Shown here piece after piece: positions 7,641 to 15,195 of a DNA stretch of 54,672 nt. The position numbers and the translations under genes were made by a program. How positions within the stretch are numbered: the first letter of the stretch is position 1; each line of letters starts with the position of its first letter. Source of the DNA: Saprospiraceae bacterium (lineage in GTDB: Bacteria; Bacteroidota; Bacteroidia; Chitinophagales; Saprospiraceae); NCBI GenBank assembly GCA_027488855.1, contig JAIYAV010000288.1:1-54672 (forward strand), written 5' to 3'. Under the pieces are notes generated by a model. The model was not told the origin of the DNA. It was given only the letters and a program-made list of their open reading frames with translations, and searched no databases.

Positions 7641-10600
7641 ATGCAATACACCGAGTCTTTCCTTCGCGAGTTAGAAAAACTCAATCCTGCCCAGCGTTCC
7701 GCCGTTGAGCAGATTGAAGGGCCGGTGATGGTGATTGCGGGGCCGGGCACGGGGAAGACGCATATTTTGGCCTCGCGGATCGGTAAAATCCTGATCGAAA
7801 CCGATACCCAAGCGCAAAACATCCTTTGCCTCACCTTTACCGACGCCGGGGTGACGGCCATGCGCGAGCGCCTGCTGCAACTCATTGGGCCGGACGGGCA
7901 CCGGGTACACATTTACACCTTCCACTCCTTTTGCAACGCGGTCATTCAGGACAACCTTGAACTGTTTGGTCGCCAGGATTTGGAGCCGCTGGGGGATTTG
8001 GAAAAGGTCGACCTCATCCGCAGCCTGCTAGATCAACTGGATGTAGAGCACCCGCTCAAACGCGGCCAAAGCGACATCTACTTCTACGAAACCCACCTGC
8101 AGGATTTTTTTCAGCGCTGCAAAATGGAAGACTGGACGGCTGAGTACGTCATCCAGCAAATTGATAGCTGGCTGGCCAGTCTGCCCGAACGCCCCGAATA
8201 CCGCTACCAGCGCAACCAGGGTGCCATGCGCAAAGGCGACCTGAAGGAAGCCAAAATCAAGGAAGAGCAAATCCGCATGCAACGCCTGCGCGCCGCCGCT
8301 GAGCTGTACCCGCGCTACGAAGCCGCCAAACAAGCCGCCCGCCGCTACGATTACCAGGACATGATCCTTTGGGTGCTCCGTGCTTTTGAGACCCACGACT
8401 ACCTCCTGCGCAGCTACCAGGAGCGTTACCTCTACGTGTTGGTCGACGAGTACCAGGACACCAATGGCTCCCAAAACGAAATCCTGCTGCAACTGATCAA
8501 CTACTGGGAGACCCCCAACGTGTTTTTGGTGGGCGACGATGACCAGTCGATTTTTGAGTTTCAGGGTGCCCGCCTCAAAAACCTCACTGACTTTTACACC
8601 CGCTACGAAAAGGACTTACACACCGTGGTGCTGAGCGACAACTACCGCTCCGTACAGCCTTTTTTGGACAGCGCCGGGCAACTCATTCAGCACAACCAAC
8701 TGCGGGTTATCCAGCAATTGCAGGCGCTGGGTTTGAACAAAAACCTCAAAGCCGCCGCCGCTACAGGGCAAAACCAGCCGCACATCGTAGAATACCCCAA
8801 TCGCATCAGCGAAGAAAGTGACATCGTGCGGCAGATTGAGCAGTTGCAAAAAAGTGGCATTCCACTCCAGGAAATCGCGGTGATCTACGCCCAGCATCGG
8901 CAGGTACGCAATTTGCTGGGTTTGTTGGAAAAAAAAGGCATTCCTTACCTCACCCGGCGGGATGTGAACATCCTGGAACTGCCGCTGATTCAACGGCTGC
9001 GCAACTTGTTAGACTACCTGCACCACGAAACCTTGCAGCCGCATTCGGGGGAGCAGAAGTTGTTTCAAATCCTGCACGCGCAGTTTTTGGGCATTCCCCC
9101 CGTGGAACTGGCGCGGCTGAGCACCCACTTGTCGCGCTTTGCTACCGACGCTCGCCCACCCTGGCGCGAACTGCTGCTGGATCACGGCGCCCTGTCGGAA
9201 CTGAATCTGGAACACGCCAATACCCTTAGCAACTTCGCCATTTTGCTGGAGGAACTCATCAGCGATAGTTTGAATGAACCCTTGCCGGTTTTATTGGAAA
9301 AATTGCTGAACCGCTCGGGCTTTTTGCAATTCATCCTGGCGCAGCCCAATCACGCCTGGCAGATTCAGGTGCTGCACACCTTCTTCCAGTACGTGCGGGA
9401 GGAATGCCAGCGCCATCCCCACTATAACCTCGTCGAACTGCTGCACAACCTGCACCGCATGGAGGCCAATCGCCTGCCCCTGGCGCTCAGCCGCCTGAGC
9501 GACGATCAGGTGGGGGTACAACTCTTGACGGCGCATGGGGCGAAGGGTTTGGAGTTCAAGGCTGTCTTTATGTTGGATTGTGTCAAAGACTACTGGGAGC
9601 CTTCCAATGGGCGCAACAGTTACCGCTTTTCCTTGCCGGAAACTTTGACGTATTCAGGGGAGGAGGATGCCACCGAGGCGCGGCGGCGTCTGTTTTATGT
9701 GGCGATGACCCGGGCCAAAAGCTTCTTGCACCTGTCTTATGCCCGACAGGACGATACCGAGAAAGAATTGCAACGGGCCTTGTACATCGACGAGTTGTTG
9801 AGTACCGAGGCGCTGAGTTTGGAACAAAAGGTACTGCCCGCTGCCGACATCTTAGGCACTCAATTGTTGCGTTTGCAGGAACAAGAAAAGCCGAAAATCG
9901 CCCCGCAGGATCGGGGCATGGTGGAGGCGCTGCTGCGCAACTTCCGCATGAGCATTTCGGCCTTGAATACCTTTTTGAATTGCCCCCTGGCTTTTTATTA
10001 CGAGTACATCCTGAAGGTGCCTGGCTTGCACAATGAGGCCACGGCTTATGGTACCGCGGTGCACAATACTTTGCAACGGTTGTTTTTGCGCATGTTGGCC
10101 TCCCCGCAACGGCTCTTCCCTTCGGAAAAAGAACTGCTTTACTTCTTCGAGCAGGAACTGAACCGCCAACGCCAACAACTCTCCAATGCCTCCTTCGAGC
10201 GCCGCCTGGAACTGGGCAAACGCCAACTGAGCCGCTACTACAACTATTACTACGGCCGCTGGCACAAACGGGTGAAGGTGGAATACACCATCCGCCAGGT
10301 GGAAGTCGACGGCGTACCACTCACGGGCACCATCGACAAAATTGAATACTACGACCAACTCCGCGTGGGCATCATCGACTACAAAACGGGCAGCCACGAT
10401 ATCAGCAAACTGCGCCGACCCAGCGATACCAACCCCCACGGCGGCCCCTACTGGCGACAATTGCTCTTTTACAAGCTGCTTTTTGAACACTTCGACCGCT
10501 CCTCCCGCCGGGTCACCTTCGGCGAAATCGCTTACCTGGACCCTACGCCGGATGGGCACTTTCCAGTGGTGCAACTGAGCTACACGGCGGATGATACGGC

Positions 10601-10766
10601 CTTTATGCGGCAAATGATCCGGGAGGCGTACGCGAAAATCCGCAAGCAGGAGTTTTATGAGGGCTGTGGGAAACCGAATTGCGCCTGGTGCAATTTTGTG
10701 AAACGGGAAGGGGGCGTGGATCGGATTGAAAGGGTTGTGGTGGGGGAATTGGATGATGAGGGGTGA
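7641..10766 (+). CDS. UvrD/PcrA-type DNA helicase fused to a Fe-S PD-(D/E)XK nuclease
   Basis: A 1041-residue helicase-nuclease. Superfamily 1 helicase motifs are complete: Walker A IAGPGTGKT at about 32-40, DEYQDT (Walker B), GDDDQSIFEFQGA (motif III), LLTAHGAKGLEF (motif V) and VAMTRAK (motif VI). The C-terminal third has the RecB-like nuclease residues AVHNTL (about 806), GTIDKIE (about 895) and IIDYKTG (about 911). Four cysteines, FLNCP (about 779) and CGKPNCAWC (about 1008-1016), match the 4Fe-4S staple of AddB, AdnB and Cas4 nucleases. The architecture resembles AdnA/AdnB-type proteins that process double-strand breaks. No helicase partner is adjacent. It probably acts in recombinational repair or degradation of foreign DNA. 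Confidence 0.9.
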   Translation: MQYTESFLRELEKLNPAQRSAVEQIEGPVMVIAGPGTGKTHILASRIGKILIETDTQAQNILCLTFTDAGVTAMRERLLQLIGPDGHRVHIYTFHSFCNAVIQDNLELFGRQDLEPLGDLEKVDLIRSLLDQLDVEHPLKRGQSDIYFYETHLQDFFQRCKMEDWTAEYVIQQIDSWLASLPERPEYRYQRNQGAMRKGDLKEAKIKEEQIRMQRLRAAAELYPRYEAAKQAARRYDYQDMILWVLRAFETHDYLLRSYQERYLYVLVDEYQDTNGSQNEILLQLINYWETPNVFLVGDDDQSIFEFQGARLKNLTDFYTRYEKDLHTVVLSDNYRSVQPFLDSAGQLIQHNQLRVIQQLQALGLNKNLKAAAATGQNQPHIVEYPNRISEESDIVRQIEQLQKSGIPLQEIAVIYAQHRQVRNLLGLLEKKGIPYLTRRDVNILELPLIQRLRNLLDYLHHETLQPHSGEQKLFQILHAQFLGIPPVELARLSTHLSRFATDARPPWRELLLDHGALSELNLEHANTLSNFAILLEELISDSLNEPLPVLLEKLLNRSGFLQFILAQPNHAWQIQVLHTFFQYVREECQRHPHYNLVELLHNLHRMEANRLPLALSRLSDDQVGVQLLTAHGAKGLEFKAVFMLDCVKDYWEPSNGRNSYRFSLPETLTYSGEEDATEARRRLFYVAMTRAKSFLHLSYARQDDTEKELQRALYIDELLSTEALSLEQKVLPAADILGTQLLRLQEQEKPKIAPQDRGMVEALLRNFRMSISALNTFLNCPLAFYYEYILKVPGLHNEATAYGTAVHNTLQRLFLRMLASPQRLFPSEKELLYFFEQELNRQRQQLSNASFERRLELGKRQLSRYYNYYYGRWHKRVKVEYTIRQVEVDGVPLTGTIDKIEYYDQLRVGIIDYKTGSHDISKLRRPSDTNPHGGPYWRQLLFYKLLFEHFDRSSRRVTFGEIAYLDPTPDGHFPVVQLSYTADDTAFMRQMIREAYAKIRKQEFYEGCGKPNCAWCNFVKREGGVDRIERVVVGELDDEG

Positions 10767-10954
10767 GGAGAAATAAATTGCTCTTGTCTTATGATTGTTT
10801 CAAAGTATTGGTTTTCAATAGTTTGAAATCTGTTCTTTGCTTTTTCCAACCTTCGCCCCCTGTGAGGCAGAGTCGATTGGTTCTGAGTTTGTATTTATAA
10901 CGGTGACGAAACGACTACATTTAAAGAAACAACGCAGATTGTCGAATGTATTTG

Positions 10955-11132
10955 CTGCCCGGGGGCAGCTATCTTTGTAGCTAAAGTTACCCCATAATTT
11001 TTAAACGTGGTGGCTGCCCGGGGGGCAGCTATCTGGAAAAGTTAGGGGGATTTAGATAGCTGCCCGCCGGGCAGCCGCCATTCGACCATATTCCATCATC
11101 TGTGGCTATAAAGATACCTGCCCTCCGGGCAG
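10955..11132. repeat. Cluster of four CTGCCC-GGGCAG hairpins in nested inverted order
   Basis: Four short palindromes are seen: CTGCCCGGGGGCAG (10955), CTGCCCGGGGGGCAG (about 11012), CTGCCCGCCGGGCAG (about 11067) and CTGCCCTCCGGGCAG (about 11118). Each is flanked by CTATCT or AGATAG, the first two in one direction and the last two in the other, so the cluster is a palindrome of palindromes. This is the layout of REP/BIME elements. It fills most of the 496-base gap between the helicase and the FGE-domain gene; nothing else is recognisable there. Confidence 0.85.
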
Positions 11133-11262
11133 ATCAGCTGTTGGGAAAGGTCGTAATCAACCTTGACATACCCAAATTCCTTCCCTCCAATTCAAAAAAA
11201 TCATATCTTTACAAACGTACGTTTTGCACTCCATTATCAAGCCCGTAAAACTAGAATACACC

Positions 11263-14004
11263 ATGCGATTGGCGCAACCCATCTCTGAATTGCGTAAAAA
11301 ACTGCGCGAGCAGTCCATCCAGGACTTGGCAGGCGCACTACTCGAATGTAAAGAGCTTTTGCCCGAAGGCAGCGAAAAGTATGACCTCGTCATGAAAATG
11401 CGGGCCAGTCTTCAGCAGTTGGCCAAAGACAAGGCTAGGGGAGTGATCACGCAGGATGAGAATAGCATTCGCATTGCCCGAATTCAGGACGCGTTTCTTG
11501 ATTTTGTAAGCAGCCTTGAAGAAGCCGACTTTGAGTCTCCAGCCGCCAAAGCAGACCCCTCCAAACCCCAGGCTCAGCACGGCAGCGTGCTCTACCACAT
11601 CCCACACAGTATGCCACTAAACAAGGCCAGCTACTGTAAAGTGCGGGTTGCCATTGAAGAAGACGCCATTTTTGAAGACATCATCATGGACGACGACGTG
11701 CGCATTCGCGAGCGCGTGGAAGTGTCTGAGCGCATGAGCGCCGAACTGGTGGATACCGCTGGTCGGGTATTCGATATCCTACCCCTCAACTCCAAGGACC
11801 AGGCCATTCGCCCCACTGGCTACACCCAGTGGCTGTTTCGGGTGACGCCTCTGGTGGAGGGCGAACACCAACTTATGGTCAAAGTTTCTCTGCTGGCTTT
11901 TGACCCAAATACCAAAGAATATGTACCCCGCGATGTATCCGTACTGGAAACCGTAACGGTGGTAACCGCCAGCCAACAGAGCGATGAGGAGGAAACTGCT
12001 TTCAAACCTACAGGTCATTCTTTTGCCCTGGGCCCAAGCACAGGAGAAGTTACCCAGCCCGAAGACACCAATAAGGGCGGGAACGTTTCCACTTTTCCTT
12101 TTTCTATCCGTACCATGTCTTTCTTTTTGACCTTTTTGGTGTTTGCTTATTCTGTAGGTTATAGCATTGCTCGGCCACTGGATGCAAAACTCATTGTGGC
12201 CTCGATTCAGGGCAAGGAAGCCCTGACCCAATTTATTGCAGAAAACAAGGATGAGGCACCCGGCGGCCTGAAAAACCCAGTGATTGAAACAGCCTATTTC
12301 AGAATAGCTAAAAAAAGTGGTGAACTGGCCGACCTGCGTGAATACCAGGAATTATACACCGAAAAAGGCAAGTTTGGAAAAGATGTGCTCCAAAAAATTG
12401 CTACCCTGGAGTGGAAAGCGGTAGAGAGCATCCAGCAAAAGCCCAGCTTGCTCAGCATCCAAAAGTACCTGCACGATTTCCCGGATGCCACCCGCCTACC
12501 CCAGGTGTTCGATGCCGCTCAGGCCATATCCGCCACCGAACAAGACGAGGTGCTGCCCAAAATTGAACAGGCTTATGTAAAAAGTATGGAGCTGCAACCC
12601 ACTGCCCGCAAAATTGAACAATACAGCCAGGATTTTCCCGAGCTGGGCAAGCTGAATACACTGGCGGAAATTGCCGCCAAAAACGACGATGTGCTGCCCC
12701 AGGCCCAGCCTGTACTGGAACGGGTGGTTTTGCAAAAAGTCAAAACTGCCGAGAATGCCCAGCAGGTACGCGCCCTGCTGCCCAGCTTGAAGATAGCCGC
12801 ACAGGGTCGTCCGGAGGCGGAGGTGTTTCAAAAAGTGGAAAAAGCGGCCACCCAAAATGATCTAGCGCTGAGCCGTGCGCTGCAAGCGGACTTGCGAGCC
12901 TTGCAAGCGGAAAATGCAGCGACAGCCCGACTGGAAGAAGAAAAACGGCTGGCTGCCGAAAAAGCCCGCGAGGACAGTACCCGCCTGGCCGAACAAAAAG
13001 TCGCCGAAGCCAAACGCCAAAAGGGAGCCGAGCAAGCCAAAAAAGACCAGGAAGCCAAAGAAGCCGACACAAAAGCAGAAAAGGATCGGAAGGACAAAGA
13101 AGCCGCTGATAAAGCGGAAAAAGAACGGCTAGAAAAAGAAGTTACGGCAAAAGCTGAGCAGGAGCGCAAGGACAAAGAAGCCGCCCAAGCTGCCGAAAAA
13201 GCTTCCAGCACTCCCGACAACAGCATCCCCCGCCCCACCATGGTGAGTGTAAAAGGCGGCACCTTTGAAATGGGCGATGTGATGGGGGATAAGGAGTATG
13301 ATGAGGAAGAAGTCCACACCGTGACCGTGAGTGATTTTATGATCAGTAAAACCGAGGTGACTTTTGAGGAATACGACCGCTTTTGTGCGGCTACCAAAAC
13401 GGATAAACCCGATGATGAAAAATGGGGTCGGGCCAAATACCCGGTCATCAATGTATCCTGGGAAGACGCCATTGCTTATTGCAACTGGCTGAGTGAAAAA
13501 CACGGCCTGCAGCCCGTTTATAGTGGCCAGGGCAGCAGCACCACTGCCAACTGGAGCGCTAACGGCTACCGCCTGCCCACCGAGGCTGAGTGGGAGTATG
13601 CAGCACGTGGGGGTGGTAAAAAAATACGTTTTGGCAATGGTAAGGATGTGGCTGATCCAAAGGAGATCAACTTTGATGCTTCAGCAGATTACAAAAAGCC
13701 TTATTCTACTGTAGGTACTTACCGGAGACAAACCGTGCCCGTAGGCAGCCTCAACAGCCCCAATGCCCTGGGGTTGCACGACATGAGTGGCAATGTGCGG
13801 GAGTGGTGTTGGGATTGGTACGATGCGAATTATTACAACAATAGCCCGACAAAAGACCCGAAAGGGCCTACTTCAGGAGATTTTCGCGTGGTTCGTGGCG
13901 GGTCTTGGTACCTTAGTCCAAACGGTAGCCGTGTAGCGTATCGCTACTGGCTCAACCCGGATTATCGAGGCGACATTACTGGTTTCCGGGTGCTCCGGCA
14001 CTAA
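11263..14004 (+). CDS. Membrane protein with effector-associated-like N-terminus and C-terminal FGE-sulfatase domain (probable DGR target protein)
   Basis: A 913-residue multidomain protein starting at the ATG MRLAQPISEL; an in-frame TTG at 11224 is less likely. In order: a helical domain at about 5-90 resembling effector-associated domains of bacterial conflict systems; a beta-rich domain at about 108-240 that I cannot name; one membrane helix at about 285-303; a helical repeat-like stretch to about 530; a highly charged Ala/Glu/Lys coiled coil at about 540-646; and an FGE-sulfatase (C-type-lectin-like) domain at about 660-913, with VSVKGGTFEMGD, YRLPTEAEWEYAARGG, MSGNVREW and RGGSW. FGE domains ending in RGGSW...R.AYR...GFR are the classic variable proteins of diversity-generating retroelements, and an RT fragment follows 86 bases later. 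It is therefore probably a surface or sensor binding protein once diversified by a DGR. Confidence 0.8.
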   Translation: MRLAQPISELRKKLREQSIQDLAGALLECKELLPEGSEKYDLVMKMRASLQQLAKDKARGVITQDENSIRIARIQDAFLDFVSSLEEADFESPAAKADPSKPQAQHGSVLYHIPHSMPLNKASYCKVRVAIEEDAIFEDIIMDDDVRIRERVEVSERMSAELVDTAGRVFDILPLNSKDQAIRPTGYTQWLFRVTPLVEGEHQLMVKVSLLAFDPNTKEYVPRDVSVLETVTVVTASQQSDEEETAFKPTGHSFALGPSTGEVTQPEDTNKGGNVSTFPFSIRTMSFFLTFLVFAYSVGYSIARPLDAKLIVASIQGKEALTQFIAENKDEAPGGLKNPVIETAYFRIAKKSGELADLREYQELYTEKGKFGKDVLQKIATLEWKAVESIQQKPSLLSIQKYLHDFPDATRLPQVFDAAQAISATEQDEVLPKIEQAYVKSMELQPTARKIEQYSQDFPELGKLNTLAEIAAKNDDVLPQAQPVLERVVLQKVKTAENAQQVRALLPSLKIAAQGRPEAEVFQKVEKAATQNDLALSRALQADLRALQAENAATARLEEEKRLAAEKAREDSTRLAEQKVAEAKRQKGAEQAKKDQEAKEADTKAEKDRKDKEAADKAEKERLEKEVTAKAEQERKDKEAAQAAEKASSTPDNSIPRPTMVSVKGGTFEMGDVMGDKEYDEEEVHTVTVSDFMISKTEVTFEEYDRFCAATKTDKPDDEKWGRAKYPVINVSWEDAIAYCNWLSEKHGLQPVYSGQGSSTTANWSANGYRLPTEAEWEYAARGGGKKIRFGNGKDVADPKEINFDASADYKKPYSTVGTYRRQTVPVGSLNSPNALGLHDMSGNVREWCWDWYDANYYNNSPTKDPKGPTSGDFRVVRGGSWYLSPNGSRVAYRYWLNPDYRGDITGFRVLRH
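13894..14001 (+). other. Putative DGR variable region (VR) at the 3' end of the FGE domain
   Basis: The last ~36 codons encode RGGSWYLSPNGSRVAYR and then YWLNPDYRGDITGFRVLRH. In FGE-type DGR targets this is the diversified stretch, where the template has AAC/AAT codons and the variable copy shows mostly NNC/NNT codons at exposed positions. Here the candidate positions read tac, ctt, agt, aac, ggt, agc, then tac, ctc, aac, then gat, tat and ggc, gac, att, act. Nearly all end in C or T, as expected. A short hairpin, GGCGC-GCA-GCGCC, follows at about 14056. No template repeat was found in the window, so the assignment is inferred. Confidence 0.55.
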
Positions 14005-14090
14005 CCCTTTATCTCTTTTTACCCTTTTACCCTTTAGCTGTCGCTTTGGCAAGGGGGCGCGCAGCGCCGAAATTTTTGAAATTTTGAAAA

Positions 14091-14267
14091 ATGAAGACCT
14101 ACAATCGCCTGAAGAATCAGATTGTGGCATTTGACAATTTGCTGGGGGCTTTGAAGAAGGCGCGGAAGGGAAAAAAGTATACGCAGAGCGCGGCGGCGTT
14201 TTGGGTGGAGCAGGAGGCCCAGCGGCAGCGCCGCGAAACGTCATTAGGGAAAATGGTAAGATGCTAG
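14091..14267 (+). pseudogene. N-terminal remnant of a DGR-type reverse transcriptase
   Basis: From the ATG at 14091, 58 codons are open. The first ~43 residues (MKTYNRLKNQIVAFDNLLGA, then LKKARKGKKYTQSAAAFWVE and QEA) match the characteristic N-terminus of DGR reverse transcriptases: a helix ending in fenLxxAxxKArkGKr, then a segment ending F...lEe. At about 14219 the frame runs into the CGACCAGCGGC palindromic element and ends at a TAG. None of the catalytic part (including the YxDD region) follows anywhere in the next 1 kb. So the gene is a truncated relic, cut where the palindrome begins. Group II intron or retron RTs are less likely given this N-terminal pattern and the FGE gene upstream. 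Confidence 0.72.
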
Positions 14268-14400
14268 GTCAAAGGTGCAGGGCACCGGAACCCATCAAAT
14301 GGATCACTTGAGATCACTGAAGAATGTTTCGGTGCGCCGCATCTTTATTCAATATTCGCGCATTGCTTCTATCGACGTTTCGCTGCGCTGCCGCTGGTCG
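14219..14400. repeat. CGACCAGCGGC palindromic element, copy 1 (interrupts the RT remnant)
   Basis: A roughly 180-base imperfect palindrome. The left arm CCAGCGGCAGCGCCGCGAAA and the right arm (GACGTTTCG, then CTGCCGCTGGTCG) invert each other; inside are GGTGC-AGG-GCACCGG and a decayed partner. Compared with copies 2 and 3 it lacks the first bases of the outer arm and has a mismatch in the right arm. The direct similarity to copy 2 continues past the palindrome into GAATTTGGGCAATGA, so copies 1 and 2 share a longer unit. Confidence 0.88.
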
Positions 14401-14454
14401 TAAGCCTAGAATTTGGGCAATGAACACAAATAAAAAGAATGCTTACCATTCCTT

Positions 14455-14742
14455 TTATTGCCCCTTATCCTCTAATCGCCACTTCCCATCACAATCACGA
14501 ACCAGGTTTTTTGTGGTAGGTTTGAACAGATTCTTGGCTATTGTTTTGATCAATCTCCTAACTAAACCTGTCGCTAGCAAGATGAGTGCAGCTTGCCAAA
14601 TGTTGATGGGTGGTAATGCCGCTAATTTGCACAAAAAGGTATTCCAGATCAACCAAATGGCGAGTATTTGAAGGCTTATGAATAAAGCCCCTAGAAGCAT
14701 TGTTCTAATTAAAAAATACTGGATTTCTTTTGGTCTTTCCAT
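14455..14742 (-). CDS. Small two-helix membrane protein, hypothetical
   Basis: A 95-residue protein starting MERPKEIQYFLIRTMLLG; a start 10 codons upstream at 14772 is possible. It has two hydrophobic helices (about 10-35 and about 45-62) separated by a short segment with the pattern LIWNTFLCKL, LPPINIW, QAALILL. This WN...LP.I..WQA..LL pattern occurs in small uncharacterised inner-membrane proteins of Bacteroidota. The C-terminus is basic and then acidic. It is flanked by direct copies of the CGACCAGCGGC element. No function can be proposed; an open frame on the other strand here is the weaker candidate. Confidence 0.5.
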   Translation of the reverse strand: MERPKEIQYFLIRTMLLGALFISLQILAIWLIWNTFLCKLAALPPINIWQAALILLATGLVRRLIKTIAKNLFKPTTKNLVRDCDGKWRLEDKGQ

Positions 14743-14875
14743 TGGGTATTGTTTTGTGCGATTTTTTCGCAAGATAATTTAGGTTTTTTGGATTAGGAAT
14801 CAAAGGGCAGAACAGCAGTTTGTTCATTTACCCCACCCTATACAATTCTGAATAAAGCAGCAGAGTCTAAGGGAA

Positions 14876-15060
14876 CGACCAGCGGCAGCGCCGCGAAACG
14901 TCATTAGGGGAAATGGTAAGATGTTAGGTCAAAGGTGCAGCGCACCGGAACGCGCCAAATGGATTACTTGATATCACTGAAGAATGTTCCGGTGCGCTGC
15001 ACCTTCATTCAACATTCGTGCATGGCGCCTAGTGACGTTTCGCGGCGCTGCCGCTGGTCG
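14876..15060. repeat. CGACCAGCGGC palindromic element, copy 2
   Basis: This is the best preserved copy. The outer arms CGACCAGCGGCAGCGCCGC and GCGGCGCTGCCGCTGGTCG are perfect inverses. The nested hairpins are GCGGC-AGC-GCCGC, GGTGC-AGC-GCACC, GGTGC-GCT-GCACC and GCGGC-GCT-GCCGC, joined by GAAACGTC and CGGAAC words. The structure is that of a BIME-like array of REP hairpins, presumably moved by a RAYT-type (TnpA-REP) transposase encoded elsewhere. It ends about 60 bases before the repeat array of the AAA ATPase gene. Confidence 0.9.
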
Positions 15061-15121
15061 TAAATCTGGAATTTGGGCAATGAGTACCAAAACCAAACAC
15101 CTAACAATTCCCCTTTCCTTC

Positions 15122-15195
15122 GAAAAAGTGTAACAATCTCCATTTTTTCCTTTGAAAAAATGTAATTTCACACACAAATTCGTACGAAAAAATGG
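15122..15195 (+). repeat. 32-bp-period repeat array containing the start codon of the DUF4143 ATPase
   Basis: The core occurs at exactly 32-base spacing: GAAAAAGTGTAA at 15122, GAAAAAATGTAA at 15154, and GAAAAAATGGAA at 15186. The ATG of the third core is the ATPase start codon at 15192. In the first two copies the start-like GTG or ATG is followed at once by TAA. The middle copy is half of a perfect 9-base inverted repeat, CATTTTTTC-CTTT-GAAAAAATG (15141-15162). This looks like an operator array or a duplicated start region. See the similar array at 25928-26126. Confidence 0.75.

Noticed and set aside
9583..10613. Minus-strand frames of about 250 codons opposite the helicase-nuclease gene
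   Set aside because: The plus-strand nuclease and Fe-S motifs run through this segment.
13240..14004. The FGE domain as a true formylglycine-generating enzyme or sulfatase-maturing oxidase
   Set aside because: It sits at the end of a membrane/coiled-coil protein, no sulfatase gene is near, and the C-terminal pattern with an adjacent RT remnant fits a DGR binding domain better.
14324..14671. A 115-codon plus-strand open frame between the palindromes
   Set aside because: It begins inside the palindromic element and has no family features; the minus-strand frame has a membrane-protein pattern seen in other Bacteroidota.
14005..15191. A template repeat (TR) for the DGR in the sequence after the target gene
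   Set aside because: I looked for a near-copy of 13894-14001 with A-rich codons and found none here or elsewhere in the window; only palindromic repeats and a small ORF are present.
15122..15195. Three 32-base-spaced repeats as a mini CRISPR
   Set aside because: The shared core is ~12 bases and the last copy is the gene start; the sequence between cores is AT-rich leader, not spacer-like.
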